Position numbers and translations under genes: made by a program
Notes under the pieces: generated by a model
What the model saw: only the letters and a program-made list of their open reading frames with translations
Told to the model about the DNA's origin: nothing
The model's database searches: none
Part shown: in pieces, positions 38,981 through 47,931 of the stretch
How the letters are laid out: each line of letters begins with the position of its first letter
Position numbering within the stretch: the stretch's first letter is position 1
Source of the DNA: Nocardioides exalbidus
GTDB taxonomy: Bacteria > Actinomycetota > Actinomycetes > Propionibacteriales > Nocardioidaceae
DNA: 64,000 nucleotides
Direction: 5' to 3'
Assembly: GCF_900105585.1 (NCBI RefSeq)
Contig: NZ_FNRT01000002.1
Location: 2,976,001 to 3,040,000 of the forward strand

Positions 38981-39013
38981 TTGACACATTACACGGGCGC
39001 TCCCTAGTGTCAT
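38981..39013. promoter_or_regulatory. Interlocked divergent promoters (CGNR regulator / EamA transporter)
   Basis: Plus strand: TTGACA (38981-38986), 18-base spacer, TAGTGT (39005-39010), seven bases to the GTG at 39018. Minus strand: ATGACA as -35 (39008-39013), 16-base spacer, TAATGT as -10 (38986-38991), six bases to the ATG at 38979. Each -10 overlaps the other promoter's -35, and the perfect TTGACA marks the strongest promoter in the window. Confidence 0.7.
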
Positions 39014-39017
39014 GGGC

Positions 39018-40016
39018 GTGAAGCGCTTGACCCATGACACGACGACCCATGACGCCACGTCGAGGACGGCCGCCGGGCTGCTCCTCGCGGTGGCGTCCGC
39101 GACCTCCTTCGGCCTCTCCGGCGCGCTCGCGCGCGGCCTGCTCGACACCGGCTGGAGCGCCGGTGCGACCGTCGCCCTCCGGATCGGCATCGCCGCCCTC
39201 GTGCTCGTCGTGCCGGGGGCCCTCGCGCTGCGCGGGCAGTGGCACCTGCTCCGCACCAACGCCGGGCTGATCGGCATCTACGGCATCGGGGCCGTGGCAG
39301 GCGCCCAGCTGTGCTTCTTCTACGCCGTCACCTACATGCAGGTCAGCGTCGCCCTGCTGCTGGAGTACACCGCCCCGGTCGCTGTGGTGGTGTGGCTCTG
39401 GCTGCGCCACGGACAGCGGCCGTCGCGCCTGACGCTCGTCGGTGGCGCCATCGCCGCGGCCGGCCTCGTGCTCGTGCTCGACGTGGTGTCCGGGGCCGAC
39501 CTCAGCACGGTCGGCGTGCTGTGGGCACTGGCCGCGATGCTCGGCGTGACGACGTACTTCATCATCTCCGCCGACGAGGGCAACGGCCTGCCGGGCATCT
39601 CGCTGGCTGCCGGCGGACTCGTGGTGGGAGGGGCGATCCTGCTCGCCGCGGGCGCCAGCGGCATCCTGCCCTTCCACGCCTCGAGCGCCGACGCGGTCTA
39701 CGACGGTCGCACCGTCGCGTGGTGGATCCCCGTCGTGGCGCTCGGCCTGGTCACGGCCGCCTTCTCCTACGTCACCGGGATCGCCGCAGGCCGTCGCCTC
39801 GGCAGCCGGCTCGCGTCGTTCGTGGCCCTCGGCGAGGTCCTCGCGGCGGTCGTCTGGGCGTGGCTGCTGCTCGGCGAGCTGCCGCGCCCGGTGCAGCTCG
39901 CCGGCGGCCTGCTCGTGCTCGCCGGCGTCGTGGTGGTCAAGCTCGGGGAGGGGCGCGCGCCGCTCCTCGTCGAGCCCGTTCCCGACGCTCGGGTCAGCGA
40001 GCGTCCTGCCGCTTGA
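39018..40016 (+). CDS. EamA/DMT-family transporter
   Basis: A 332-residue drug/metabolite-family permease with ten membrane helices in two EamA repeats (about 18-150 and 165-310); PVAVVVWLWLRHGQRP and GEVLAAVVWAWLLLGELP are typical repeat ends. It probably exports a metabolite or amino acid. The GTG at 39018 is preferred over the ATG at 39012 because the -10 TAGTGT is seven bases upstream. Its 3' end overlaps the convergent AI-2E-type gene by 23 bases. Confidence 0.87.
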   Translation: MKRLTHDTTTHDATSRTAAGLLLAVASATSFGLSGALARGLLDTGWSAGATVALRIGIAALVLVVPGALALRGQWHLLRTNAGLIGIYGIGAVAGAQLCFFYAVTYMQVSVALLLEYTAPVAVVVWLWLRHGQRPSRLTLVGGAIAAAGLVLVLDVVSGADLSTVGVLWALAAMLGVTTYFIISADEGNGLPGISLAAGGLVVGGAILLAAGASGILPFHASSADAVYDGRTVAWWIPVVALGLVTAAFSYVTGIAAGRRLGSRLASFVALGEVLAAVVWAWLLLGELPRPVQLAGGLLVLAGVVVVKLGEGRAPLLVEPVPDARVSERPAA

Positions 40017-41046
40017 GGAACACCTCGCGGTGCAGCAGGAGCAGCGCGGCCGCGACCGGCACCGCGAGCAGGGCGCCGACGATGCCCATCAGCGAGCCGC
40101 CGATGAGCGCCGCGATGACCGTGACCGCGCCGGGGATGTCGACCGCGCGCTTCATGATGCGCGGGGAGATCAGGTAGGACTCCACCTGCTGGTAGGCGAT
40201 GTAGTAGACTGCCGCGACCAGTGCGACCGTCGGTGAGACGGTGAGGGCCAGCAGCGTCATGATCACGCCGCTCACCACGGCGCCGAGGACGGGGATCAGG
40301 CTCAGCAGGCCGACGATGAAGGCCAGCGCGAAGCTGTAGTCGCCGAGGCCCACGACCCACGTGAAGACCAGCGTGCTGATCCCGGCGCACACCGCGACGA
40401 GGAAGGCGCCCGAGACGTAGGCGCCCGTGCTCCGGATGATCTTGTCGCCGAGCTCGCTGACCCGGGGACGGCGCGACGCCGGCGCCAGGCTGTAGCCCGC
40501 GTGCTTGATGCTGGGCAGCGAGGCGAGGAAGTAGATCATCAGCACGAGCACGATGAAGGTGTTGGTGACGGCCGAGAGGACGGCGAGCCCGACGCCCAGC
40601 GCTCCACCGAAGACGCGCTGGGTGAAGTCGGAGTTGGTGACGTAGTCCCGCATCTTGTCGATGACGTCGAAGCGCTCGTCGAGCTGCTGGATGTAGGTGT
40701 TGCGCTGGAGGTCGCTGAACCAGCCCGGTGCGTTGCGCGTGATGAGCGCGATCTGCTCGCTGATCACCGGCGCCACCGCGCCGATGAAGAGGACCAGCAC
40801 CCCGATCACGACGGTCAGCACCATCAGCACCGACAGCCCGCGGCGCACCCCGCGCCGCATGAACCACTCCACGACCGGGTTGAGCCCGATGGCCAGGAAC
40901 ATCGCCAGCACGAGCAGCACCAGGATCGAGGAGATGCTGAACAGCTGCTCGATCAGGAAGACCGCGAGCAGCACGCCGAGCGCACCGAAGAAGCCGATGT
41001 TGAAGGGGGAGTGCCTCAGCAGCGAGACGTGGTGGACGGTGCGCAC
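39994..41046 (-). CDS. AI-2E-family transporter (PerM-like permease)
   Basis: A membrane protein with about eight helices of the AI-2E/PerM/TqsA family; the core (LRHSPFNIGFFGALGVLLAV onward, with LVFTWVVGLGDYSFALAFIV and GALLAVPVAAALLLLHREVF) is complete in the 350 residues from the GTG at 41046. That GTG has no ribosome binding site. The frame stays open for 80 more codons, to a CTG at 41286 that overlaps the stop of the upstream gene (CTGA) and has GAGGA six bases before it; no ATG, GTG or TTG occurs between. The extra stretch is acidic and alanine-rich. The true start may therefore be CTG (430 residues). Substrate unknown. Confidence 0.85.
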   Translation of the reverse strand: MRTVHHVSLLRHSPFNIGFFGALGVLLAVFLIEQLFSISSILVLLVLAMFLAIGLNPVVEWFMRRGVRRGLSVLMVLTVVIGVLVLFIGAVAPVISEQIALITRNAPGWFSDLQRNTYIQQLDERFDVIDKMRDYVTNSDFTQRVFGGALGVGLAVLSAVTNTFIVLVLMIYFLASLPSIKHAGYSLAPASRRPRVSELGDKIIRSTGAYVSGAFLVAVCAGISTLVFTWVVGLGDYSFALAFIVGLLSLIPVLGAVVSGVIMTLLALTVSPTVALVAAVYYIAYQQVESYLISPRIMKRAVDIPGAVTVIAALIGGSLMGIVGALLAVPVAAALLLLHREVFLKRQDAR

Positions 41047-41282
41047 CGGCTGGACGTACGCCGGCGCGTCGGGGCTGACGACGAGATCGGTCGAGTTGTC
41101 GATCTTCTCCGCGAGCGCGGCTGCCGACTCCGCCGACTCACCGGCCTCCTCGGCCGCGTCCTGGGCGATGCCGGCGGCGTTGTCGGCACGCTCGGCGGCC
41201 GACTCGGCACGCTCGGCCGCGTCGACCGCCTCGACGACGCCCGCGACGAGGTCCTCGCGCTCGTCGTCGGCCTCCTGCTCGC

Positions 41283-42617
41283 TCAGGACTCGTCCTCGCC
41301 GAAGCCGGCGACGACGTCGCGGAGGGCGCCGAGCTGGGCGGTGATCGCGTCGCGGCGCTTGGTGATCCGGTCGACCTCGGCCTGGATGTTGGACAGCTCG
41401 CGCTGGGCCTCGGCCGCGCGCGTGGCGCTCACCGAGTCGGCCTGCGTGCGGGCGGAGGCGACGACCTGCTCGGCCTCGCGACGGGCGCGGGAGAGGAGCC
41501 CCTCGGCCTCGGCCTGGGCCTGCTGGCGGTGCGTCGTGGCCTGGCTGGTCGCCTCGCGGGCGCGCTGCTCGGCGGCGGTGGCCCGCTCCTCGGCCTCGGC
41601 GACGAGTCGCGCCGTCTCCGCGGTGGCGCTGGCGTGGTGCTCGGCCGCCTCGCGGGCGAGGCGCTCCTTCTCGACGGCGAGGATGCGGCGCGCCTCCTGC
41701 ACCTCGCGGTCGGCGGCAGCGCGGGCCTGCTCGGCCTCGCGGGTCGTGGTCACCCGCAGCTCGTTGGTCTCCTGCTGGGCGGCGAGCCGGAGCTGGTCGG
41801 CCTCGCGCCGGGCGGAGGCGAGGAGGTCCTCGGACTCGGCCTGGGCGAGCTTGCGCTCGGTCTCGGCGTCGGCCTGGATGCGCGCGCGCATCTCGTCGAG
41901 CTCCTTGAGCTGGACCAGCCTCATGTCGTCGGCCTCGCGCGAGGCGTCCGCGCGGATGCTGGTGGCGTCGCGGTCCGCGCGGGCACGGATCTCGTCGGCC
42001 TCGCGGTAGGAGGCGTTGCGCACGTCGGTGGCCTCGTCCTCGGCCATCTTGAGCATCGAGGTCGCACGGCCCCCGAGCCCGGCATAGGTGGGGTTCGTGT
42101 TCTCCGCGAGCTCCGCGCGCACCCGCTCGAGCTCGGCCTCGAGCTCGATGACGCGCTCCTCGCTGCTGGCCAGGCTGCCGGCGAGGCCGGACTTCTCCGC
42201 CTGGAGCTGCCCGAGACGCTGGTCGACCGCCGTCTTGTCGTAGCCGCCACGGCGCACCAGCGGGAGCGCGGGCGCGACGGGCGCGGCCGCCGGGGCGGGA
42301 CGCGGAGCGGCCGCGGGCGGCAGGACCGGGCTCGGCCGGGTGGCCTGCTCGGGCGCGGCGACCGGCGCGGCTTGAGCCGGGGCTCGGGTCGGGGCCGGAG
42401 TCGGGGCCGGAGTCGGGGCCTTCGCGGGAGCCGGCTCGGGCGCTGCCGCGGACTCGGCTGCCGGGGTCACCGCGGTGGCCTGCGTCGCCTCCGGGTCCGG
42501 CGTGGCGTCGGCGCTCGGGGCGTCCTTCGGCATCACCGGGAGCACCTGGGTCTCCTCGCCTGCGTCGTCACCGGACTCCGGCTCGTCGAAGATGGACAGG
42601 CCCTTGTCGGAGCTCAT
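41283..42617 (-). CDS. Scy/DivIVA-like coiled-coil protein
   Basis: A 444-residue cytoskeletal-type protein. Residues 1-125 are disordered and rich in P and A; RRGGYDKTAVDQRL (about 125-140) resembles the DivIVA-type N-terminal motif; residues 140-430 form a long coiled coil with heptad-like A, E, R, Q repeats (many EAxxLxAxARREAE units). This layout matches the short Scy/FilP relatives that organise polar growth in actinomycetes; in streptomycetes such genes also lie near acyl-CoA epimerase and thiolase genes. The ATG at 42617 is used with GAGAGAGG nine bases upstream; a GTG at 42626 is the alternative. Confidence 0.78.
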   Translation of the reverse strand: MSSDKGLSIFDEPESGDDAGEETQVLPVMPKDAPSADATPDPEATQATAVTPAAESAAAPEPAPAKAPTPAPTPAPTRAPAQAAPVAAPEQATRPSPVLPPAAAPRPAPAAAPVAPALPLVRRGGYDKTAVDQRLGQLQAEKSGLAGSLASSEERVIELEAELERVRAELAENTNPTYAGLGGRATSMLKMAEDEATDVRNASYREADEIRARADRDATSIRADASREADDMRLVQLKELDEMRARIQADAETERKLAQAESEDLLASARREADQLRLAAQQETNELRVTTTREAEQARAAADREVQEARRILAVEKERLAREAAEHHASATAETARLVAEAEERATAAEQRAREATSQATTHRQQAQAEAEGLLSRARREAEQVVASARTQADSVSATRAAEAQRELSNIQAEVDRITKRRDAITAQLGALRDVVAGFGEDES

Positions 42618-42681
42618 GCGGGGCACCCTCTCTCAGGTCGTGCGGACTGCGTCCCCCTCAGTCTGGCCGATGCCCCACCAA

Positions 42682-42727
42682 CATCACACCCCGGCTCGCG
42701 GGGCAGTCCGCGAACCGGGGTGTGATG
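42682..42727 (-). terminator. Long hairpin after ccr
   Basis: A 13-bp perfect stem (42682-42694 with 42715-42727; CATCACACCCCGG) plus an inner 6-bp stem TCGCGG/CCGCGA around a six-base loop. It lies between the ccr stop and the downstream coiled-coil gene on the same strand, so it should end ccr transcription, although no T-tract follows. Confidence 0.7.
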
Positions 42728-42755
42728 AATGTCTGCTGCGCCTCGAGCGGGCCGC

Positions 42756-44096
42756 TCAGACCCCGCGGAAGCGGTTGATGGCCGTCTCGTGCTCGCTGCG
42801 CATCTCGTGGTCGAGGACGCCGAGGCCCTCCTCCGGGGCGAGGCAGAGCACGCCGACCTTGCCCTGGTGGGCGTTCTGGTGGACGTCGAGCGAGGCCTGG
42901 CCGACCTCGTCGAGGGCGTAGGTCCGCGACAGGGTGGGGTGGATCCTGCCCTTGGCGATGAGCCGGTTGGCCTCCCACGACTCGCGGTAGTTGGCGAAGT
43001 GGCTGGAGATGATCTTCTTGAGGTTCATCCACAGGTAGCGGTTGTCGTACTCGTGCATGAAGCCCGACGTCGACGCGCAGGTGGTGATGGTGCCGCCCTT
43101 GCGGGTGACGAACACCGAGGCGCCGAAGGTCTCGCGGCCGGGGTGCTCGAAGACGATGTCGATGTCCTCGCCGCCGGTGAGCTCGCGGATGCGGGCGCCG
43201 AAGCGCTTCCACTCCTTCGGGTCCTGCTGGGTGTTCTCGTCGTTCCAGAACCTGTAGCCCTCCTCGGAGCGGTTGATGATCAGCTCCGCACCCATGCTGC
43301 GGGCGATCTTCGCCTTCTCCTCGTTGGAGACCACGCACACCGGCGTGGCGCCGCCGTTGAGGGCGTACTGCGTGGCGAAGCCGCCGAGGCCACCCGAGGC
43401 GCCCCAGATGAGGACGTTGTCGCCCTGCTTCATGTTGCCGCCGTTGGTGGAGACCAGCTGGCGGTACGCCGTGCAGTTGACGAGGCCGGGTGAGGCGGCC
43501 TCCTCCCACGTGAGGTGCTCGGGCTTCGGCATCAGCTGGTTGGCCTTGACCATCGCGACGTCGGCCAGGCCGCCGAAGTTGGTCTCGAAGCCCCAGATCC
43601 GCTGCTCGGTGTCGAGCATCGTGTCGTTGTGGCCGTCGGGCCCCTCGAGCTCCACGGAGAGGCAGTGCGCTACGACGCGGTCTCCCGGCTTCCAGCGAGT
43701 GACGCCGGGGCCGGTCTTGAGCACGACGCCGGACAGGTCGGAGCCGACCACGTGGTAGGGCAGGTCGTGGCGCCGGGTGAGCTCGCTGTTGCGGCCGTAG
43801 CGCTCGAGGAACCCGAAGGTGGAGACCGGCTCGAAGATCGACGTCCACACGGTGTTGTAGTTGATCGCGCTGGCCATCACGGCCACGAACGCCTCGCCCG
43901 GACCGAGCTCGGGGAGCGGCACCTCGTCCACGTGGAGGGACTTCCGCGGGTCCTTCTCCTTCGACGGCACGCCCTCGAACATGTCGACCTCGTCCTTCTT
44001 CACGAAGGCGGCGCGGTAGGACTCGGGGAGCTCGAGGCTCGCGAAGTCCTCAGAGGTGGCGGTGCCGGACTGGATGGCGTCGAGGATGTTCTGCAC
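42756..44096 (-). CDS. ccr: Crotonyl-CoA carboxylase/reductase
   Basis: Reductive carboxylation of crotonyl-CoA with NADPH and CO2 to ethylmalonyl-CoA, the key step of the ethylmalonyl-CoA pathway and a source of extender units. The 446-residue medium-chain-reductase protein has the NADP loop GASGGLGGFATQYA near residue 223. All four CO2-pocket residues known from characterised Ccr enzymes are present: N81 (INYNTVW), F170 and E171 (WGFETNFGG) and H366 (ISSHFANY), which separates it from plain reductases. The GTG at 44096 has GGAGAG four bases upstream. Confidence 0.95.
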   Translation of the reverse strand: MQNILDAIQSGTATSEDFASLELPESYRAAFVKKDEVDMFEGVPSKEKDPRKSLHVDEVPLPELGPGEAFVAVMASAINYNTVWTSIFEPVSTFGFLERYGRNSELTRRHDLPYHVVGSDLSGVVLKTGPGVTRWKPGDRVVAHCLSVELEGPDGHNDTMLDTEQRIWGFETNFGGLADVAMVKANQLMPKPEHLTWEEAASPGLVNCTAYRQLVSTNGGNMKQGDNVLIWGASGGLGGFATQYALNGGATPVCVVSNEEKAKIARSMGAELIINRSEEGYRFWNDENTQQDPKEWKRFGARIRELTGGEDIDIVFEHPGRETFGASVFVTRKGGTITTCASTSGFMHEYDNRYLWMNLKKIISSHFANYRESWEANRLIAKGRIHPTLSRTYALDEVGQASLDVHQNAHQGKVGVLCLAPEEGLGVLDHEMRSEHETAINRFRGV

Positions 44097-44194
44097 GGAT
44101 CTCTCCTAGGGCGACGGTGTCACGATGCGGGTCAACGTACCGATGGGTAACCTCATGTGGGGCGAGGTGTGAGATACGTCGCTCGGCCGGTCGG

Positions 44195-44668
44195 TCAGTG
44201 GGCTCCTGCAGCAGCGGGCTCGACGAGCTCGACGAGGACGCCGCCGGCGTCCTTGGGGTGGATGAAGTTCACGCGGCTGTCGGACGTGCCGCGCCTCGGG
44301 GCGTCGTAGAGCAGGCGCAGGCCGCGCTCGCGCAGCACGCCCGCCACGTGCTCGACGTCGTCGACGCGGAAGGCGAGCTGCTGGATGCCCTGGCCGTTGC
44401 GGTCGAGGAACTTCGCGATCGTCGACTCGGGCGTGAGCGGGGCGAGCAGCTGGATGCAGGAGCCGCTGGGGTTCGACGAGTCGGCGCCGACGCCGACCAT
44501 CGCCTCCCTCACGCCCTGGTCCTCGTTGACCTCCTCGTGCAGGACCTGCATGCCGTAGGTGTCGCGGTAGAACGCCATCGCCTCGTCGAGGTCGGGCACC
44601 GCGATGCCGACGTGGTCGATCGCGGTGAAGAGGTGCTGGACGTCGGCGGGGAGCTCGGGGGGCGTCAT
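44195..44668 (-). CDS. mce: Methylmalonyl-CoA epimerase
   Basis: Epimerises (2R)- and (2S)-methylmalonyl-CoA (and probably ethylmalonyl-CoA). The 157-residue VOC-fold protein shows the motifs TAIDHVGIAVPDLDEAMAFY, QQLAFRVDDVEH and NFIHPKDAGGVLVELVEP, with the metal-binding H, Q, H and E positions typical of the enzyme. It lies 98 bases upstream of ccr on the same strand. CAGCAT is six bases before the ATG and there is no clear ribosome binding site. Confidence 0.93.
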   Translation of the reverse strand: MTPPELPADVQHLFTAIDHVGIAVPDLDEAMAFYRDTYGMQVLHEEVNEDQGVREAMVGVGADSSNPSGSCIQLLAPLTPESTIAKFLDRNGQGIQQLAFRVDDVEHVAGVLRERGLRLLYDAPRRGTSDSRVNFIHPKDAGGVLVELVEPAAAGAH

Positions 44669-44757
44669 GGGCACATGCTGCACGCCGGTGGCCCGACGCG
44701 CGAGGAGGTGTGACCGTCGCCACTCGGCGACCGCCACACCTCCCGGTGCGCGGATCC

Positions 44758-45513
44758 TCAGAGCAGGTTCGGCGAGGCCTGGTAGCGCCCGATCACGGCT
44801 GCCGCGTCCATGTCGCCGATGAAGCCGAGCGGGCTGCCGCACGAGCCGGCGTAGTCGCCGAGCAGCAGGTCCTGGCTGTCGGGCAGGTCGTAGCTGATCG
44901 AGATCGACGACGCGACGGGCGTGCCGACCTGGCGGCCGTCGACCCAGAGCCGCACGGACGTGCCGTCGTAGGTCCCCACGACCGTGTGCCACTGGCCGTC
45001 CCACAGCTGCGGACCGGCGTCGTTGGACAGGGTGAAGCTGCTGCCGTCGGAGACGTAGAAGCGGGCTCCGCCCTGGGCTCCGGTGTAGAGGCCGTAGGAC
45101 GCGGTCTCGCAGGCGAGCGAGCCCTTCGCGGCGATGTAGCGGAAGTAGCCGCCCTGGTCGCTGCGCACCCGGACCGCGAGGGTGACGCCGCTCGGCTCCA
45201 GCGACGGCGCGTCGGGCACGGTGACCCGCTGCGAGCCGGAGAAGCGGAGCGCTGCGCGCTTGAAGAAGAGGAGCCGCGGGAGCTGCACCCACGACGGGTC
45301 CGTCGCCTCGGCCGCGGTGCTGGACCCGAGGTAGCCACGGTTGCCGTTGAGGGAGAGGTCGTAGGCGACCTGTCCGGCTCCCTCGTCCATCAGCCAGAGG
45401 CCGGCGAGGCTGTCGGCCCGGGCGCTGGCGGGCGGCGCGGCGAGCACCAGGCCGAGGACGGCGGTCGAGGTCAGGGCGAGGACGGAGGTGAGGACGCGGC
45501 GGGCGCGGTGCAT
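44758..45513 (-). CDS. Secreted LamG/concanavalin-A-like domain protein
   Basis: A 251-residue exported protein with a signal peptide (about 1-32, [20 protein letters not shown], cut after PASARA) and one LamG-type jelly-roll domain: [13 protein letters not shown] at the start, [23 protein letters not shown] and LLGDYAG at the end. Two cysteines may form a disulfide. Such domains bind or cleave polysaccharides; no catalytic motif is evident. The ATG at 45513 has GGGAG eight bases upstream. The 283-base gap to the thiolase gene holds the regulatory site listed next and no gene. Confidence 0.8.
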   Translation of the reverse strand: MHRARRVLTSVLALTSTAVLGLVLAAPPASARADSLAGLWLMDEGAGQVAYDLSLNGNRGYLGSSTAAEATDPSWVQLPRLLFFKRAALRFSGSQRVTVPDAPSLEPSGVTLAVRVRSDQGGYFRYIAAKGSLACETASYGLYTGAQGGARFYVSDGSSFTLSNDAGPQLWDGQWHTVVGTYDGTSVRLWVDGRQVGTPVASSISISYDLPDSQDLLLGDYAGSCGSPLGFIGDMDAAAVIGRYQASPNLL

Positions 45514-45688
45514 GGTCGGCACTCCCAGTGGGTCGTGGGTGGAGCCCGAGATCCCCACCGGCTCGGTGGTCGGGGCAACGACACCAGCGACGGGCGTACG
45601 ACCGGAGGCGGGCGCGGGCGACCTCCCACAATTTGGGGAACGGGCCGAGGTGGCGGCGACTGGCCGGGGTGTGACGTGTGCCTCACAG

Positions 45689-45704
45689 GTGAACGCTCAT
45701 TCAC
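45689..45704 (+). promoter_or_regulatory. Candidate TetR-type operator upstream of thiolase
   Basis: GTGAACGCTCATTCAC is a 16-base inverted repeat with one mismatch in the seven-base arms. A -10-like TATCGT follows at 45731-45736. The form resembles operators of TetR-type regulators of acyl-CoA genes; the regulator is unknown. Confidence 0.45.
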
Positions 45705-45796
45705 CCTGCCGGAGAAGCCACGCGGGTGGGTATCGTCCGAACCGGCAGCACATGCCGGACCCGCCCGCTCGCCCCGCACGACCTCGAGGAGACCCC

Positions 45797-46978
45797 ATGA
45801 CCAGTTCCGTGATCGTCGCAGGTGCCCGCACCCCGATCGGACGCCTGCTCGGTGGCCTCAAGGACCTCTCCGCCGCCGACCTCGGCGGCGTCGCCATCAA
45901 GGGTGCCCTGGAGAAGGCGGGCGTGGCGCCCGACCAGGTCGACTACCTGATCATGGGCCAGGTCATCCTGGCCGGCGCCGGCCAGAACCCGGCCCGCTCG
46001 GCCGGCATCGCGGCCGGCCTCCCGATGAGCATGCCGTCCATCACGATCAACAAGGTCTGCCTCTCCGGCATCAACGCCATCGCGATGGCCGACCAGCTGA
46101 TCCGCGCGGGCGAGCACGACATCGTCGTCGCCGGCGGCATGGAGTCGATGACCCAGGCGCCCCACCTGCTGCCGAAGTCCCGCGAGGGCTTCAAGTACGG
46201 CGACACCGCGCTGGTCGACTCGATGGCCTACGACGCCCTCTACGACCAGGCCACGAAGCAGGCCATGATCAACCTGACCGACGGGTGCAACGCCGCCGGT
46301 GCCCACCTCACCCGCGAGGAGCAGGACGCCTTCGCCGCCAGCTCCCACCAGCGCGCGGCGCTGGCCTGGAAGAACGGCCTCTTCGACGACGAGGTCGTCC
46401 CCGTGACCATCTCGACGCGCAAGGGCGACGTCGTGGTGTCGGAGGACGAGGGCGTGCGCGGCGACACCACCGTCGAGACCCTCGCCGGCCTGCGCCCGGT
46501 CGCCAAGGACGGGACGATCACCGCCGGTTCCGCCTCGCAGATCTCCGACGGCGCCTGCGCGGTCGTGGTGATGAGCAAGGCGAAGGCCGAGGAGCTCGGC
46601 CTCACCTGGATCGCCGAGATCGGCGCGCACGGGCAGGTCGCCGGCCCCGACTCCACGCTGCAGCTCCAGCCCGCCCGCGCCATCGAGAAGGCCGCGGCCA
46701 AGGAGGGCATCGCCGTCTCCGACATCGACCTGTTCGAGCTCAACGAGGCCTTCGCGGCCGTGGGCATCGAGTCGGCCCGCCAGCTCGGCGCGTCCGAGGA
46801 CCAGGTCAACGTCAACGGTGGTGCGATCGCGCTCGGCCACCCGGTCGGGATGTCCGGCGCCCGCATCGTGCTGACGCTCGCCCACGAGCTCAAGCGTCGC
46901 GGGGGCGGCGTCGGTGCTGCCGCCCTGTGCGGCGGTGGCGGTCAGGGCGACGCGCTGATCATCCGCGTCCCGGCGTGA
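45797..46978 (+). CDS. Acetyl-CoA acetyltransferase (thiolase)
   Basis: Condenses two acetyl-CoA to acetoacetyl-CoA or the reverse. The 393-residue protein has the acyl-accepting cysteine in [12 protein letters not shown] (near residue 90), [14 protein letters not shown], the NEAFA motif, [16 protein letters not shown] with the catalytic histidine, and [12 protein letters not shown] with the second cysteine. This fits biosynthetic thiolases. GAGGAG lies five bases before the ATG. Its stop overlaps the meaB start by four bases. Confidence 0.95.
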   Translation: MTSSVIVAGARTPIGRLLGGLKDLSAADLGGVAIKGALEKAGVAPDQVDYLIMGQVILAGAGQNPARSAGIAAGLPMSMPSITINKVCLSGINAIAMADQLIRAGEHDIVVAGGMESMTQAPHLLPKSREGFKYGDTALVDSMAYDALYDQATKQAMINLTDGCNAAGAHLTREEQDAFAASSHQRAALAWKNGLFDDEVVPVTISTRKGDVVVSEDEGVRGDTTVETLAGLRPVAKDGTITAGSASQISDGACAVVVMSKAKAEELGLTWIAEIGAHGQVAGPDSTLQLQPARAIEKAAAKEGIAVSDIDLFELNEAFAAVGIESARQLGASEDQVNVNGGAIALGHPVGMSGARIVLTLAHELKRRGGGVGAAALCGGGGQGDALIIRVPA

Positions 46979-47931
46979 CCCGGCGCGGCGCCGCTGTCGT
47001 CCCCGACCTCGTCGCACGCGCACGCGAGGGGGAGCCGGCCGCGGTCGCGCGCCTGATCACGCTCGTCGAGGACGCCTCACCGCTGCTGCGCGAGGTGATG
47101 ACGGCACTGCGTCCGTACGCCGGCCACGCGCACGTGCTCGGCATCACCGGGGCGCCGGGAGTGGGCAAGTCCACCTCGACCAACGCGCTCGTCGCCGCGA
47201 TGCGCCGCGCCGGCAAGCGCGTCGGCGTCCTGGCGATCGACCCGTCGTCGCCCTTCAGCGGCGGCGCGCTCCTCGGCGACCGCGTGCGGATGGGCGACCA
47301 CGCCCTCGACCGTGACGTCTACATCCGCTCGATGGGCGCCCGCGGGCACCTCGGCGGGCTGGCCTGGTCGACGCCGCAGGCCGTGCGCGTGCTCGATGCG
47401 GCCGGCTGCGACGTCGTCGTGGTGGAGACCGTCGGCGTCGGCCAGAGCGAGGTCGAGGTCGCCGGGCTCGCCGACACCACGCTCGTCCTGGTCGCGCCCG
47501 GGATGGGCGACGGCATCCAGGCGGCGAAGGCCGGAATCCTGGAGATCGGTGACGTGTACGCCGTCAACAAGGCCGACCGCGAGGGTGCGGAGCGCACCCG
47601 TCGCGAGCTGCGGACGATGCTGTCCATGGGGGAGCGGTCGGAGGGGTCGTGGCGGGCGCCGGTGCTCCCGACCGTGGCGAGCACGGGCGACGGGATCGAG
47701 GAGCTGCTGGCCGAGGTCGATCGTCACGCCGGCTGGCTGGCGGACTCGGGCGAGCTCGCCCGGCGGCGTACGGCCCGGGCCAGGCGCGAGGTCGAGGCGA
47801 TCGCCCTGGCCGCCCTGCGGGAGCGGTGGGACGCCGACGACCAGGTGGGGCTGGACCGGCTCGCCGGCCGGGTCGCGGCCGGCGAGCTCGATCCCTACGG
47901 TGCGGCGGACGTCCTACTGGACGGCCGCTGA
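46975..47931 (+). CDS. meaB: MeaB-type G-protein chaperone of B12 mutases
   Basis: GTPase that guards and reloads adenosylcobalamin mutases. The 318-residue protein has Walker [15 protein letters not shown] (about 60-70), [19 protein letters not shown], the switch region [15 protein letters not shown] and the NKAD base-recognition motif. The GTG at 46975 overlaps the thiolase stop (GTGA). It should serve MeaA and any methylmalonyl-CoA mutase elsewhere. Its 3' end overlaps the convergent roadblock-like gene by 18 bases. Confidence 0.94.
   Translation: MTRRGAAVVPDLVARAREGEPAAVARLITLVEDASPLLREVMTALRPYAGHAHVLGITGAPGVGKSTSTNALVAAMRRAGKRVGVLAIDPSSPFSGGALLGDRVRMGDHALDRDVYIRSMGARGHLGGLAWSTPQAVRVLDAAGCDVVVVETVGVGQSEVEVAGLADTTLVLVAPGMGDGIQAAKAGILEIGDVYAVNKADREGAERTRRELRTMLSMGERSEGSWRAPVLPTVASTGDGIEELLAEVDRHAGWLADSGELARRRTARARREVEAIALAALRERWDADDQVGLDRLAGRVAAGELDPYGAADVLLDGR

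Noticed and set aside
44710..47931. A 1073-codon plus-strand frame running through LamG, the intergenic region and meaB
   Set aside because: Only the last 318 codons look like protein (MeaB); the rest is antisense or out of frame with known genes.
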